From: Phytohabitans suffuscus
GTDB lineage: Bacteria > Actinomycetota > Actinomycetes > Mycobacteriales > Micromonosporaceae
NCBI RefSeq assembly: GCF_011764565.1
Contig: NZ_AP022871.1
Span: forward strand, 8,432,320-8,496,319
Length of the DNA stretch: 64,000 nt
Direction: 5' to 3'
Shown here: positions 43,191-51,543 of the stretch, in pieces
How the letters are laid out: each line of letters begins with the position of its first letter
Numbering within the stretch: the first letter of the stretch is position 1
Made by a program: the position numbers and the translations under genes
The notes under the pieces: model-generated
What the model was told of the DNA's origin: nothing
Seen by the model: only the letters and a program-made list of their open reading frames with translations
The model's database searches: none

Positions 43191-43222
43191 CGAATTACCG
43201 TATTGCTATTACCGGTAATCCA
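43191..43222. promoter_or_regulatory. AT-rich control region of the first ECF42-DGPF unit
   Basis: ATTACCGGTAAT (43208-43219) is a perfect 12-bp palindrome, flanked by GAATTACCGTATT and CCAGTAATCC, which share its half-site ATTACCG/GTAAT. It lies in the 238-bp gap upstream of the DGPF gene. It could be an operator; a canonical ECF promoter is not obvious to me. Confidence 0.4.
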
Positions 43223-43305
43223 GTAATCCGATCAGGGTGCTGAGCGCGCGCATCATAATGCCAGTTATTGTGCGTAATGCTTCAGGCTGGTGTAGCGGCG
43301 CCGCC

Positions 43306-44541
43306 TTACCGGAGTTGGTCGCGGCGGCGGGTGAGGTAGGCGGTCTCGCCGGTGTTGCCGGCCAGCTCGATGGCCCGGTCGTAGGCCGCGCGTGACTGCT
43401 GGCCGCGGCCCAGCCGGCGCAGCAGGTCGGCGCGGGTGGCGTGGTAGGCGTGATAGCCGGCCAGCGCCTCGGCGAGGCGGTCGACGATGGCCAGTGCCAC
43501 CTCCGGCCCGTCGAGCTCGGCCACGGCGACGGCCCGGTTGAGGGCGACGATCGGCGAGGGGTCGAGGCGGACGAGCTGGTCGTAGAGGGCCAGGATCTGG
43601 GACCAGTCGGTGTCGCGGATGTCGCGGGCGGAGGTGTGCACGGCGTTGATCGCGGCGAGGATCTGGTAGCGGCCCGGAGCCACGCCGGCGGCGGCAGCGG
43701 CGAGGCGCTCGCGCACCAGATGGTGGCCCTCGGCGATCAGCGTGGCGTCCCAGGCCCCACGGTCCTGCTCGTCGAGGGCGACCAGTTCGCCGCTGGCCGA
43801 GATCCGGGCGGGGCGGCGGGCCTCGGTGAGCAGCATCAGCGCCAGCAGCCCGGCCACCTCCGCGTCCCGCGGCATCAGCGCGCGGGTCAGGCGGGTGAGC
43901 CGGATCGCCTCGGCGGTCAGGTCGTGCCGTACCGGGTCGGTGCCGGGGCCGCTGGCCAGGTAGCCCTCGTTGAAGACGAGGAACAGCACGGCGAGTACGC
44001 CGTGGACCCGGGCCGGCAGGTCCTCGGCGGACGGTATCCGGTAGGGGACGCGCGCCGCCTTGATCTTGGCCTTCGCGCGGGTGATCCGCTGCCCCATGGC
44101 GCTCTCGGCCACCAGGAAGGCGCGGGCGATCTCGGGCACGGTCAGCCCGCCGACCATGCGCAGCGTCAGCGCGACGCGGGTCTGCGTCGCCAGGGCCGGG
44201 TGACAGCAGGTGAAGATCAGCCGGAGCCGGTCGTCGTCGATGGCGCCGGGAGGCTCGGCCGGGGTGTCGTCGTGCGGCATCCGAGCCTCCCGGTGCTTGT
44301 CGTCGCGCTTGTGCTCGCGCCGGATCCGGTCGATGGCCTTGCGGACCGCGGTGGTGGTCAGCCACGCGCCCGGGTTGGGCGGTACGCCGCCGGCCGGCCA
44401 CCGCTCGACGGCGGCCGCGAACGCCTCGGCCGCCGCCTCCTCGGCGATGTCGAGGTCACCGAAACGCCTGGTCAGGGCGGCCACCACCCGGGCCCACTCC
44501 TCGTGATGGGCCCGGGTGAGCGCCTCCTCGACGCCGTTCAC
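43306..44541 (-). CDS. ECF42-type RNA polymerase sigma factor
   Basis: A 411-residue sigma factor with region 2 (LDIAEEAAAEAFAAAVERWP, NPGAWLTTTAVRKAIDRIRR), region 4 (RMVGGLTVPEIARAFLVAES, MGQRITRAKAKIKAARVPYR) and an intact C-terminal extension carrying ALDEQDRGAWDATLIAEGHH and TPR-like helices to the end (LLRRLGRGQQSRAAYDRAIE). In ECF42 the extension with the DQDR motif is needed for activity and replaces an anti-sigma factor. GTG start overlaps the stop of its DGPF gene. It is the second of two tandem modules, about 240 bp upstream of the first. Confidence 0.92.
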   Translation of the reverse strand: MNGVEEALTRAHHEEWARVVAALTRRFGDLDIAEEAAAEAFAAAVERWPAGGVPPNPGAWLTTTAVRKAIDRIRREHKRDDKHREARMPHDDTPAEPPGAIDDDRLRLIFTCCHPALATQTRVALTLRMVGGLTVPEIARAFLVAESAMGQRITRAKAKIKAARVPYRIPSAEDLPARVHGVLAVLFLVFNEGYLASGPGTDPVRHDLTAEAIRLTRLTRALMPRDAEVAGLLALMLLTEARRPARISASGELVALDEQDRGAWDATLIAEGHHLVRERLAAAAAGVAPGRYQILAAINAVHTSARDIRDTDWSQILALYDQLVRLDPSPIVALNRAVAVAELDGPEVALAIVDRLAEALAGYHAYHATRADLLRRLGRGQQSRAAYDRAIELAGNTGETAYLTRRRDQLR

Positions 44542-44861
44542 TGGAACGGACGTACCTCGATCTTCCGATCGCAGGCCCTGGACGCCTCGGTGGCGAGCGT
44601 GAGCGCCACGTCCAGGTCGGGGACCTCCCAGATCCAGAGGCCGGCGAGGTACTCCTTCGACTCCACGAAAGGTCCGTCGCTGAACACCGCCTGCTCGCCA
44701 CGGTTGTCGATGACCGTGGCCGCGTCGGTGTCCGCGAGCCCGCCCGCGAAGACCCAGCAGCCCTCGGCGACCAGCCGTTCGTTGAACGCGCTGATGGCAG
44801 GCTGCCGGTCCGTGCTGCCGGGGTTGCTCTTGTCGTCGATCACGGAAACCAGGTACCGCAT
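44538..44861 (-). CDS. YCII-related DGPF-domain protein
   Basis: A 107-residue protein: MRYLVSVIDDKSNPGSTDRQ, VFSDGPFVESKEYLAGLWIW and ACDRKIEVRPFQ, the DGPF motif and the terminal EVRPF motif being family hallmarks. It is coupled by GTGA overlap to the ECF42 sigma factor downstream. A perfect 12-bp tandem duplication (ATACCGCGCGTG twice, 44879-44902) lies just upstream of its start. Confidence 0.9.
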   Translation of the reverse strand: MRYLVSVIDDKSNPGSTDRQPAISAFNERLVAEGCWVFAGGLADTDAATVIDNRGEQAVFSDGPFVESKEYLAGLWIWEVPDLDVALTLATEASRACDRKIEVRPFQ

Positions 44862-44984
44862 CTGAAGATCGTCTCCTCATACCGCGCGTGATACCGCGCG
44901 TGTTTCGCCTCGGTGCCGCCCCTCGCGGGCGGCCTCACCCCTGCTACGAACAGCACCGCCCCGATCCGACACCCGGACCTGAGG

Positions 44985-45557
44985 TCACCGGCGTTCGACA
45001 GCGTCCCGGCGGGCCTTGGACGCGGCCAGGCCCGCCGGAGTCAGGGAGGCTGAGCGCTCGTCGGCCTGGCGGGCGCGCCACCGCCGCTGGGCTTCGGCGT
45101 TGCAGGCGCGGCACTGCCGGCGCAGCCGTCCGGTCGACGGGTCGATCTCGCGCTCGTGGCCGTTGCGGCAGGTAGGTGCCGGGACGCGGGACCGGCAGTT
45201 GTCCGCGTGGCTGACCTGCCGCAGGTGGGTGGGCTCGACGCAGTCCTTGGCCCCGCAGGTGTGGTCGACCTCCAGGTCGGGGTCGATCTCGCCGACGAAG
45301 ACGGCGTAGGCCACGATGTGCGCCCAGGCCCGGCCGGCGATCTTCTGGTGGATGCCGCGCCGGGTGCCATAGCCCTGGACGATCAGGCAGCCGTCGGGGC
45401 GGCGGGTCGAGCGGGCCAGGAGCAGGGCACGCAGCGACTCGGGCGTGTGGTGCCTGGACAGCCCACCGACATGGTCTAGCACGGGTTCCAGCATGACCCA
45501 TGGCGGACGGACCCGGGTGCTCGCGCCGCGCCGGTCAGGGACCGGTCGCCGGCTCAC
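44985..45557 (-). CDS. HNH-type endonuclease-like protein
   Basis: A 190-residue protein with a beta-beta-alpha metal motif LEVDHTCGAKDCVEPTHLRQ followed by VSHADNCRSR, the H-N-H pattern with an extra cysteine pair. A second zinc-like region CRNGHEREIDPSTGRLRRQC and CRAC follows. This looks like the stand-alone HNH nucleases of phages and actinomycete genomes. The start could be internal, ATG at 45494, since the first ~21 residues are poor. It is isolated, not next to terminase genes. Nicking or cleaving DNA is inferred. Confidence 0.7.
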   Translation of the reverse strand: MSRRPVPDRRGASTRVRPPWVMLEPVLDHVGGLSRHHTPESLRALLLARSTRRPDGCLIVQGYGTRRGIHQKIAGRAWAHIVAYAVFVGEIDPDLEVDHTCGAKDCVEPTHLRQVSHADNCRSRVPAPTCRNGHEREIDPSTGRLRRQCRACNAEAQRRWRARQADERSASLTPAGLAASKARRDAVERR

Positions 45558-45570
45558 GTGGGCCGCCGGC

Positions 45571-46032
45571 CTACGAGTGCGCGCGGATCCGGTCGCGGAA
45601 CGGGCGCTCGCGCAGCGCCGCCGCCACGGCCATCAGCACGTCGCCCAGGGGTGCCGGCAGCTCGGCGTCCAGCTCGCGCTGCGCCGCGGCGGTGGCCGCC
45701 CACTCGGCCTCGACCAGCGGCAGCAGGTCCCGCGCCCGGTCGGTGAGCGCCACGATCCGCTGCCGGGCGTCGTCGCCGGGGGCCAGCTCGACCAGGCCGG
45801 CCCGGACCATCTGCGCCACGGTCTGGCTGGCCGCCGAGTGGGTCACCCCGACCGCCGCGGCCAGGTCGCGGATCGGCATCGGGCCGGCGGCGACCAGCGC
45901 GCGGACCGGCGGGGAGAAGCGCGGCCGGTAGTCGGGCACGCCGGCGTCGCGGTAGACGGTGGCGACGTCGCCGTCCAGCAGCTCCAGCACGTGGCGCAGG
46001 AGCGTGCCGACGGCCTCACGGTCGGGGGACAC
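45571..46032 (-). CDS. MarR-family transcriptional regulator
   Basis: A 153-residue winged-helix protein: PPVRALVAAGPMPIRDLAAA, VGVTHSAASQTVAQMVRAGL (recognition helix), VELAPGDDARQRIVALTDRA (wing). GTG start. It is divergent from a proline iminopeptidase gene, and a perfect 24-bp palindrome lies between the two starts, so it almost certainly represses both genes from that site. The inducer is unknown. Confidence 0.88.
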   Translation of the reverse strand: MSPDREAVGTLLRHVLELLDGDVATVYRDAGVPDYRPRFSPPVRALVAAGPMPIRDLAAAVGVTHSAASQTVAQMVRAGLVELAPGDDARQRIVALTDRARDLLPLVEAEWAATAAAQRELDAELPAPLGDVLMAVAAALRERPFRDRIRAHS

Positions 46033-46037
46033 GCACC

Positions 46038-46061
46038 CAATCTAACAGCGCTGTTAGATTG
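46038..46061. promoter_or_regulatory. perfect palindrome, MarR operator
   Basis: CAATCTAACAGC is followed directly by its exact reverse complement GCTGTTAGATTG, 24 bp in all. It sits 5 bases from each start codon of the divergent MarR and iminopeptidase genes. Confidence 0.8.
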
Positions 46062-46066
46062 ATGGG

Positions 46067-47017
46067 ATGACGTACCCGCACATCGAGCCGTACGCGCACG
46101 GCACGCTGGAGGTCGGCGACGGCCACCGCGTGTACTGGGAGACCTGCGGCAACCCCGGCGGGCGGCCCGCGGTGGTGCTGCACGGCGGGCCCGGGTCGGG
46201 CTGCACCCCGGCGTGGCGGCGCTTCTTCGACCCGGACGCCTACCGGGTGGTCCTGTTCGACCAGCGCGGCTGCGGCCGCAGCACCCCCTCGGCCGGCGAC
46301 CCGGACGCCGACCTGTCCACCAACACCACCCACCACCTGCTGGCCGACATCGAGCTGCTGCGCGCGCACCTGGGCGTGGACCGGTGGGTGGTCTTCGGCG
46401 GGTCGTGGGGCTCCACGCTGGGCATGGCGTACGCGCAGAGGCACCCCGGACGGGTACACGCGCTGGTGCTGTTCAGCGTCGCGGTCGCCACCGTCCGCAA
46501 CGTCGAATGGATCACGCGGTCGATGGGGCGGCTCTTCCCGGCCCAGTGGGCGGCGTTCAAGGCCGGCGCCGGTGGCGGTGGCCAGGGCCGGCTCGTCGAC
46601 GCGTACGCCCGGCTGCTGGCCGACCCCGACCCGGCCGTGCGCGACCGGGCCGCCCGCGACTGGTGCGCCTGGGAGGACAGCCACGTCGCCGTCACCGCCG
46701 GTCACAAGCCGTCGGCCCGGTACGCCGACCCGCGCTTCCGGCAGGTGTTCGCGAGGCTGGTCACCCACTACTGGCGGCACGGCGCCTGGCTGGACGACGA
46801 CGAGATCCTCAGCGGCGCCGCCAAGCTCGCCGGGATACCGGGCGCGCTCGTCCACGGCCGCCTCGACGTGAGCAGCCCGCTCGACGACGCGTGGCAGCTC
46901 GCCCAGGCGTGGCCGGACGCCGACCTCGTCGTGGTCGACGACGCGGGCCACGGCGCCGGCTACCCCGGCATGGCCGAAGCCTGCCTGGCCGCCCTGCGCC
47001 GCTTCCAGGCACCGTGA
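46067..47017 (+). CDS. pip: prolyl aminopeptidase (proline iminopeptidase)
   Basis: A 316-residue alpha/beta hydrolase of family S33: VVLHGGPGSGCTPAWRRFFD (oxyanion loop), VVLFDQRGCGRSTP, nucleophile in FGGSWGSTLGMAYAQRHPGR (Ser ~112), Asp in VHGRLDVSSPLDDAW and His in DDAGHGAGYPGM. It removes N-terminal proline from peptides in the cytoplasm. ATG at 46067 directly follows the operator, giving a very short leader. Regulated by the divergent MarR protein. Confidence 0.92.
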   Translation: MTYPHIEPYAHGTLEVGDGHRVYWETCGNPGGRPAVVLHGGPGSGCTPAWRRFFDPDAYRVVLFDQRGCGRSTPSAGDPDADLSTNTTHHLLADIELLRAHLGVDRWVVFGGSWGSTLGMAYAQRHPGRVHALVLFSVAVATVRNVEWITRSMGRLFPAQWAAFKAGAGGGGQGRLVDAYARLLADPDPAVRDRAARDWCAWEDSHVAVTAGHKPSARYADPRFRQVFARLVTHYWRHGAWLDDDEILSGAAKLAGIPGALVHGRLDVSSPLDDAWQLAQAWPDADLVVVDDAGHGAGYPGMAEACLAALRRFQAP

Positions 47018-47044
47018 CCGCGGCGGCTGCCGCTGGCCCGCGGG

Positions 47045-47692
47045 TCAGACGCCGTGACCGGCCACCCGGCGTACCGTCCCCTCGGCCAGCCCGTACGACA
47101 TGCCGACCACGCCGACCCGGCCCTCGGCGAGCCGGTCGGCGATCACCTGGGAACGGCGCACCAGCAGGTCCACCGTGTACCGGATGTGCTCCTCGACGGC
47201 CGCGTCCGTGCCGGACAGGACCTGGCCGCGGACCGCGAGCACGCTGAGCATCACCCGCTCCACCACGTCCCGCACGAACCCTTCCGGGGTCGTGCCGTGC
47301 CGCACCGCGTCGAGCGCCGCCGCGATCGCCCCGCACGAGTCGTGGCCGAGCACCGCGATCAGCGGGGTGTCGAGGGCGGCCACCGCGTACTCGATGCTGC
47401 CCAGCACCTCGGCCCCGACCACGTGCCCGGCCGTGCGGACCACGAACAGGTCGCCCAGCCCCTGGTCGAAGATGATCTCGGCGGCGAGCCGGGAGTCGCT
47501 GCACCCGAACAGCACCGCGAACGGCCGCTGCGCCGGCGCGAGCGCGGCCCGCCGGTCGGCGTCCTGGTGGGGGTGGCGCCGCTCGCCGGTCACGAAACGC
47601 TTGTTGCCCTCGACCAGGACCTGCAACGCCGTGGCCGGCGTCGCCGGCCACCCGCTGTCGATGTCGTCGTCCATCCCGCCCACTTCCGCCAT
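47045..47692 (-). CDS. beta-class carbonic anhydrase
   Basis: A 209-215 residue enzyme: LVEGNKRFVTGERRHPHQDA, VLFGCSDSRLAAEIIFDQGL (zinc Cys and the Asp-Arg dyad), DLFVVRTAGHV and VLGHDSCGAIAAAL (zinc His and Cys). It interconverts CO2 and bicarbonate. Two ATG starts, 47692 and 47674, arise from an 18-bp tandem duplication and give MAEVGG or MDDDID as the N-terminus; either is workable. Ends convergently with the iminopeptidase gene, 27 bases apart. Confidence 0.93.
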   Translation of the reverse strand: MAEVGGMDDDIDSGWPATPATALQVLVEGNKRFVTGERRHPHQDADRRAALAPAQRPFAVLFGCSDSRLAAEIIFDQGLGDLFVVRTAGHVVGAEVLGSIEYAVAALDTPLIAVLGHDSCGAIAAALDAVRHGTTPEGFVRDVVERVMLSVLAVRGQVLSGTDAAVEEHIRYTVDLLVRRSQVIADRLAEGRVGVVGMSYGLAEGTVRRVAGHGV

Positions 47693-47707
47693 CCCGCCCA
47701 CTTCCGC
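47672..47707 (-). repeat. 18-bp tandem duplication over carbonic anhydrase start
   Basis: CATCCCGCCCACTTCCGC (plus strand) occurs twice without interruption. On the coding strand each unit ends in ATG and contains GGAAGTGGGCGGG, so both start codon and putative ribosome site are duplicated. Confidence 0.75.
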
Positions 47708-47845
47708 CGCCAGTCGGGTCCGTCCCTTCAAGGAGTGTGCCGGTTCGACCCCGGGCTGTGACCGAACTCGGCGCTTTACCTTCGCCACATCCGCCGGCCC
47801 ACGCGCCGCCGGACCCCTCGACCGGGTGCTCGTACCGTGGAGCCC

Positions 47846-48982
47846 ATGACGTCGTTCACGTGGGGCCAGGTGGTGGCGCGGCGGCTGCGGCGGCACGGGC
47901 TGGCCACGGCCGGCGCCGACCTGCCCGCGACGGTCAGCGCGATGTGCGGCGCGCACGCCCAGGTCATGTCGGCGGCCGAGGCGTCGATCGGGGTACGGGT
48001 CGCCGGCGCCACCCGCACCGACGTGCGGCGGGCGCTGTGGACCGACCGCACGATCGTCAAGACCCGCGGCCCGCGCGGCACCGTCCACCTGCTCGCCGCG
48101 GCCGACCTGCCGATGTGGACCGGCGCGCTCGGCGCGCTGCCGCCCCCGCCGTACGCGACCGGCGCCAACGCGCTCATGACCCCCGACCAGGTCGACCAGG
48201 TGGTCGCCGCGGTCGACGGCGCCCTGCGCGACGCCGAGCTGACCGGCCAGGAGCTGACCGCGCGGGTCGTCGCCGCGTGCGGGCCGTGGGCCGGCGAGCC
48301 GGTGATGGAGGCGTTCCAGGGTAGGTGGCCGCGGTGGATGCAGGCGATGGAGGCCGCGTCGCGGCGGGGCGCGCTGTGCTTCGGCCCCAACCGCGGCCGG
48401 CAGACCACGTACACCAGCCCGGCCCGGTGGCTGCCCGGCTTCACCCCGATGCCGGCCGGGACGGCGCTGCCCGCACTGGTCCGGCACTACCTGCACGCGT
48501 ACGGGCCGGCGACGCCCGCCCACTTCGCGAAGTGGCTGGCGGTCGGGCAGCGGTGGGCGCGGGACCTGTTCGCCCGGTCCGACCTGGAGCAGGTCACCGT
48601 CGACGGCGAACCGGCCTGGGTGGTGGCCGGCGACACGCGGGCGGCGGGGCGGCCGCGCGGGGTGCGGCTGCTGCCGTACTTCGACGCGTACGGGATCGGC
48701 TGCCACCCCCGCGAGAAGGTCTTCCCCGGCCGGGCCGCGCAGCGGGCCCTCAACCGCGGGCAGGCCGGCAACTTCGCGGTGCTGCTCGTCGACGGCACGG
48801 TCGCCGGGATCTGGCACCAGCGGCGCTCCGGCAAGCGGATCGCGGTGACCGTGGAGGCGTTCGGCACGCTGCGCCCGTCGCGGCTGGTGGCGCTGGGCGA
48901 GCAGGTCGAGCGGCTGGGGGAGATCCTCGAAGGCACACCCACGCTCACCCTCGGCGAGGTCACCGTCGGCGGCCACGCCTAG
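47846..48982 (+). CDS. winged-helix DNA-binding protein, AlkZ/YcaQ-like
   Basis: A 378-residue protein of the HTH_42 family. HAQVMSAAEASIGVRVAGAT contains the A-Q-x-x-S/A segment that lines the active site in AlkZ-type DNA glycosylases (their QxQ motif is here HAQV), and ALWTDRTIVKTRGPRGTVHL is a family hallmark. Three winged-helix modules are expected. Members unhook or excise alkylated bases, but many actinobacterial relatives are untested. ATG at 47846 is preceded nine bases earlier by an in-frame GTG. Confidence 0.75.
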   Translation: MTSFTWGQVVARRLRRHGLATAGADLPATVSAMCGAHAQVMSAAEASIGVRVAGATRTDVRRALWTDRTIVKTRGPRGTVHLLAAADLPMWTGALGALPPPPYATGANALMTPDQVDQVVAAVDGALRDAELTGQELTARVVAACGPWAGEPVMEAFQGRWPRWMQAMEAASRRGALCFGPNRGRQTTYTSPARWLPGFTPMPAGTALPALVRHYLHAYGPATPAHFAKWLAVGQRWARDLFARSDLEQVTVDGEPAWVVAGDTRAAGRPRGVRLLPYFDAYGIGCHPREKVFPGRAAQRALNRGQAGNFAVLLVDGTVAGIWHQRRSGKRIAVTVEAFGTLRPSRLVALGEQVERLGEILEGTPTLTLGEVTVGGHA

Positions 48983-49009
48983 CGTGTTCATAGGGTCGGC
49001 GTCGGGGAC

Positions 49010-49067
49010 GCGGAGGGTGAGGCCGCGGGAGCAACGGTCCGGACCACGACGGGCATCGCGGTAGCCC
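49010..49067. repeat. 58-bp dispersed module, copy 2
   Basis: Same ungapped 58-bp module as at 25877 and 54996, beginning GCGGAGGGTGAGGCCGCGGG and ending ATCGCGGTAGCCC. It occupies most of the 113-bp gap between two convergent genes. Confidence 0.75.
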
Positions 49068-49095
49068 GAATCTCCATGCGCGAACAGGTCGTGTG

Positions 49096-49509
49096 TCAGG
49101 GTTTGCGGGCCAGCACGACGACCGGGATCCTGCGGGTGACCTTGGCCTGGTGGTCGGCGAAGAAGGGGTATCGCTCGGCCACGCCGGCGAAGACGCGGTC
49201 GCGTTCGGCGCCGCGCGGCACCACGGCGGTGGCCTGGTAGGTCTCGCCGCCGACCTCGACCACGACGTCCGGGTGGGCGACGAGGTTGCGGTACCAGTCG
49301 GGGTGCCGCGGGGCGCCCGCGTTGGACGCCACGACGAGGACGTCGTCGCCGTGCGGCACGAACATCATCGGTGCGGTGTGCGGGCGTCCGGTGCGGGCGC
49401 CGGTGGTGGTCAGCAGCAGCAGCGGGCGGCCGTGGGCGCTGCCGCCGGCCGCCCGGAACCGCTCGATCACCTCGCGGTTGTGTGCCTTGATGTCGTCCGG
49501 GATCGTCAT
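49096..49509 (-). CDS. F420H2-dependent nitroreductase-like (DDN family) protein
   Basis: A 137-residue split-barrel protein: RPLLLLTTTGARTGRPHTAP, MMFVPHGDDVLVVASNAGAP, HPDWYRNLVAHPDVVVEVGG and ETYQATAVVPRGAERDRVF are signature motifs of deazaflavin (F420)-dependent oxidoreductases such as Mycobacterium Ddn. It would use reduced F420 to reduce an unknown substrate. ATG overlaps the stop of the WYL regulator, so the regulator gene leads a two-gene operon. Confidence 0.88.
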   Translation of the reverse strand: MTIPDDIKAHNREVIERFRAAGGSAHGRPLLLLTTTGARTGRPHTAPMMFVPHGDDVLVVASNAGAPRHPDWYRNLVAHPDVVVEVGGETYQATAVVPRGAERDRVFAGVAERYPFFADHQAKVTRRIPVVVLARKP

Positions 49510-50498
49510 GGTGCCTCCTCCAGGTACAGGCGGCTCATGCCGCGGGTGGTCTCGGCGAAGCGGGCGCGCAGCTCGGGCGGGCCGAGCACCTCGACGTCGG
49601 CGCCGAGCTTGAGCAGCTCGAAGAGGCCGTGCCTGACCGACTCGATCGGCACGGTGGTGTGCAGCCAGCCGTCCTCGCCGGGCGGGCCGGCGTGCGCGAT
49701 GGCGCCGCGGCTCATCGCCGGCGGGAAGATGTGCGGCATCCGGCCCAGCGCGTCGGCGGTCATCCGGACCTGGGCCTCGTCGACGTAGACGCTGTCCTCG
49801 TACCGCTTGGCCCAGGCCTGCCAGAACCCGGCCAGGTCGAAGCCGCCGGGCCGGGTGAACGTGCCGTCCAGCACGTCGACGCCGAGCACGTTGCCGACCC
49901 GGTACGTCAGCGGGCGGTCCAGGTCGTCGGCGGGTGCCGCGACCAGGTACCAGCGGCCGGCCTTGAGCACCACGCCGAGCGGGGCGAGCGTGCGGGTGAC
50001 CTCGCGGGGCGCCTTCCACCGCAGGTAGCGGGCCTGGACGAGGCGCTCGTCCCAGACCGCGCCGGCCAGCGCGGACAGGTGCGGGGTCTGCTCGTCGCGG
50101 CGGAACCAGCCGGGCGCGTCCAGGTGGAACCGCTCGCGGATCCGCCCGGCCCGCGCGCCCAGCTCGGGCGGGAGCGCGGCGCGCAGCTTCAGCTCGGCGG
50201 CGGTCAGGACGGCGCCGAGGCCCAGCTCGGCGACCGGGCCGGGCACCCCGGACAGGAACAGCGTCTCGGCCTCGTCGACGGTCAGGCCGGTCAGCCGGGT
50301 GCGGTAGCCGTCGAGCAGCTGGTAGCCGCCGGACGGGCCGCGGTCCGCGTACACCGGGACGCCGGCGCCGGACAGCGACTCCACGTCCCGGTAGATGGTG
50401 CGCACCGACACCTCCAGCTCGGCGGAGAGCTCCTGGGCGGTCATCCGCCCCCGCGTCTGCAGGAGCAGCAGCAGGGACAGCAGCCGGCTCGCGCGCAC
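49506..50498 (-). CDS. YafY-type HTH/WYL-domain transcriptional regulator
   Basis: A 330-residue regulator: N-terminal HTH (RLLSLLLLLQTRGRMTAQEL, SVRTIYRDVESLSGAGVPVY), then a WYL domain (VVLKAGRWYLVAAPADDLDR, PLTYRVGNVLGVDVLDGTFT) and a WCX C-terminal extension. WYL proteins bind small ligands or nucleic acid and usually regulate an adjacent oxidoreductase or glyoxalase gene. An inverted repeat lies 22 bases upstream of its ATG. The likely targets are itself and the downstream F420 enzyme. Confidence 0.9.
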   Translation of the reverse strand: MRASRLLSLLLLLQTRGRMTAQELSAELEVSVRTIYRDVESLSGAGVPVYADRGPSGGYQLLDGYRTRLTGLTVDEAETLFLSGVPGPVAELGLGAVLTAAELKLRAALPPELGARAGRIRERFHLDAPGWFRRDEQTPHLSALAGAVWDERLVQARYLRWKAPREVTRTLAPLGVVLKAGRWYLVAAPADDLDRPLTYRVGNVLGVDVLDGTFTRPGGFDLAGFWQAWAKRYEDSVYVDEAQVRMTADALGRMPHIFPPAMSRGAIAHAGPPGEDGWLHTTVPIESVRHGLFELLKLGADVEVLGPPELRARFAETTRGMSRLYLEEAP

Positions 50499-50520
50499 GC
50501 CCCCGAAACTAGCGGACGTG

Positions 50521-50539
50521 CCTGACAGGGCGTGTCAGG
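50521..50539. promoter_or_regulatory. inverted repeat, probable WYL regulator operator
   Basis: CCTGACA and TGTCAGG are perfect inverted arms separated by GGGCG. The site lies between the WYL regulator start and the divergent recombinase gene, and could control both. Confidence 0.6.
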
Positions 50540-50575
50540 TACCTGCCCGCCGCGCGCCGCTGCGATGATCAGCCC

Positions 50576-51541
50576 ATGTTCCCGGCCGTACTGCCAACCT
50601 CACTGCCGGTCGCCGCCGGGGGCGGGGACGACTTCACCGAGGCGTGGCTGCGCAACCGGCGGCTGTCGGAGCACACCCGCACCGCGTACCGCCGGGACAT
50701 CGCCGGCTGGCTGGCCTGGTGCGCCGGCCGCGGCCTGGAGCCGCTGCGGGCCTCGTTCCTGGACGTGAACGCGTACGGGCGGGACCTGGAGGCGACCGTC
50801 GACCCGCGCAGCGGCCGCCCGCTGACCGCGGCCACCGTCGCGCGGAAGCTGTCCGCGCTGTCCAGCTGGTACGACTTCCTGACCAGGCTGCGCGCCGTGG
50901 AGGCCAACCCGGTCTCCGGCGCCGACCGGCCCAAGGTCGCCCGCGACCACTCCAGCACCGTCGGCCTGACCCCGCAGGAGGTGGACGCGCTGCTCGCGGC
51001 CGCGGACGCGGACACCGGGCCGCACGCGGCCCGCAACCGGGCCGCCGTCGCGCTGCTGGCCGACCTGGGGCTGCGGGTCGGTGAGCTGGTCAGCCTCGAC
51101 CTGGACGACATCGGGTACGAGCGGGGCCACCGCAGCGTGCGGTTCGTCGGCAAGGGCGGCAAGCCGCGCCGCCGGGCCCTGACCCCGGGTACGTCCGTAG
51201 CGCTGGACGCCTACCTGGCGATCCGTCCGGGCCCGGCGCGGGGTGCGCTGTTCCTGACCGCCAGCGGCGCCCGCCTCGACCGGCACGCCGTGTTCCGCCT
51301 GGTGCGGCGCCTGGCCCGGCAGGCCGGCATCCCGGCGTGGGCCAAGCTGTCCCCGCACTCGCTGCGCCACGCGTTCGCGACGACCGCGCGCGCCGAGGGG
51401 GTGCCGCTGGAGGACGTGCAGGACGCGATGGGCCACGCCGACCCGCGCACCACCCGCCGCTACGACCGCGACCGGCACAACCTGGACCGCGACCCCGCGT
51501 ACGCGATCTGGGCCGCCCGCGCCCGCCGCACCGGCGGCTGA
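50576..51541 (+). CDS. tyrosine recombinase, XerC/D-like
   Basis: A 321-residue site-specific recombinase. The SAM-like core-binding domain (AWLRNRRLSEHTRTAYRRDI) is followed by the catalytic domain with Arg in LLADLGLRVGELVSLDLDDI, Lys in VGKGGKPRRRAL, HxxR in SPHSLRHAFATT, His in DAMGHADPRTTRRYDRDRHN and the nucleophile Tyr in that same motif. The size fits XerC/D or a stand-alone integrase. There is no visible attachment site, tRNA or prophage around it, so chromosome housekeeping or an orphan integrase are both possible. ATG start after the divergent control region. Confidence 0.88.
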   Translation: MFPAVLPTSLPVAAGGGDDFTEAWLRNRRLSEHTRTAYRRDIAGWLAWCAGRGLEPLRASFLDVNAYGRDLEATVDPRSGRPLTAATVARKLSALSSWYDFLTRLRAVEANPVSGADRPKVARDHSSTVGLTPQEVDALLAAADADTGPHAARNRAAVALLADLGLRVGELVSLDLDDIGYERGHRSVRFVGKGGKPRRRALTPGTSVALDAYLAIRPGPARGALFLTASGARLDRHAVFRLVRRLARQAGIPAWAKLSPHSLRHAFATTARAEGVPLEDVQDAMGHADPRTTRRYDRDRHNLDRDPAYAIWAARARRTGG

Positions 51542-51543
51542 GG

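Noticed and set aside
44985..45557. Phage terminase or restriction cassette around the HNH protein
   Set aside because: No terminase, portal, methylase or specificity gene is adjacent.
50576..51541. Integrative element or prophage around the tyrosine recombinase
   Set aside because: No tRNA, attachment repeat, phage gene or excisionase flanks it; neighbours look chromosomal.
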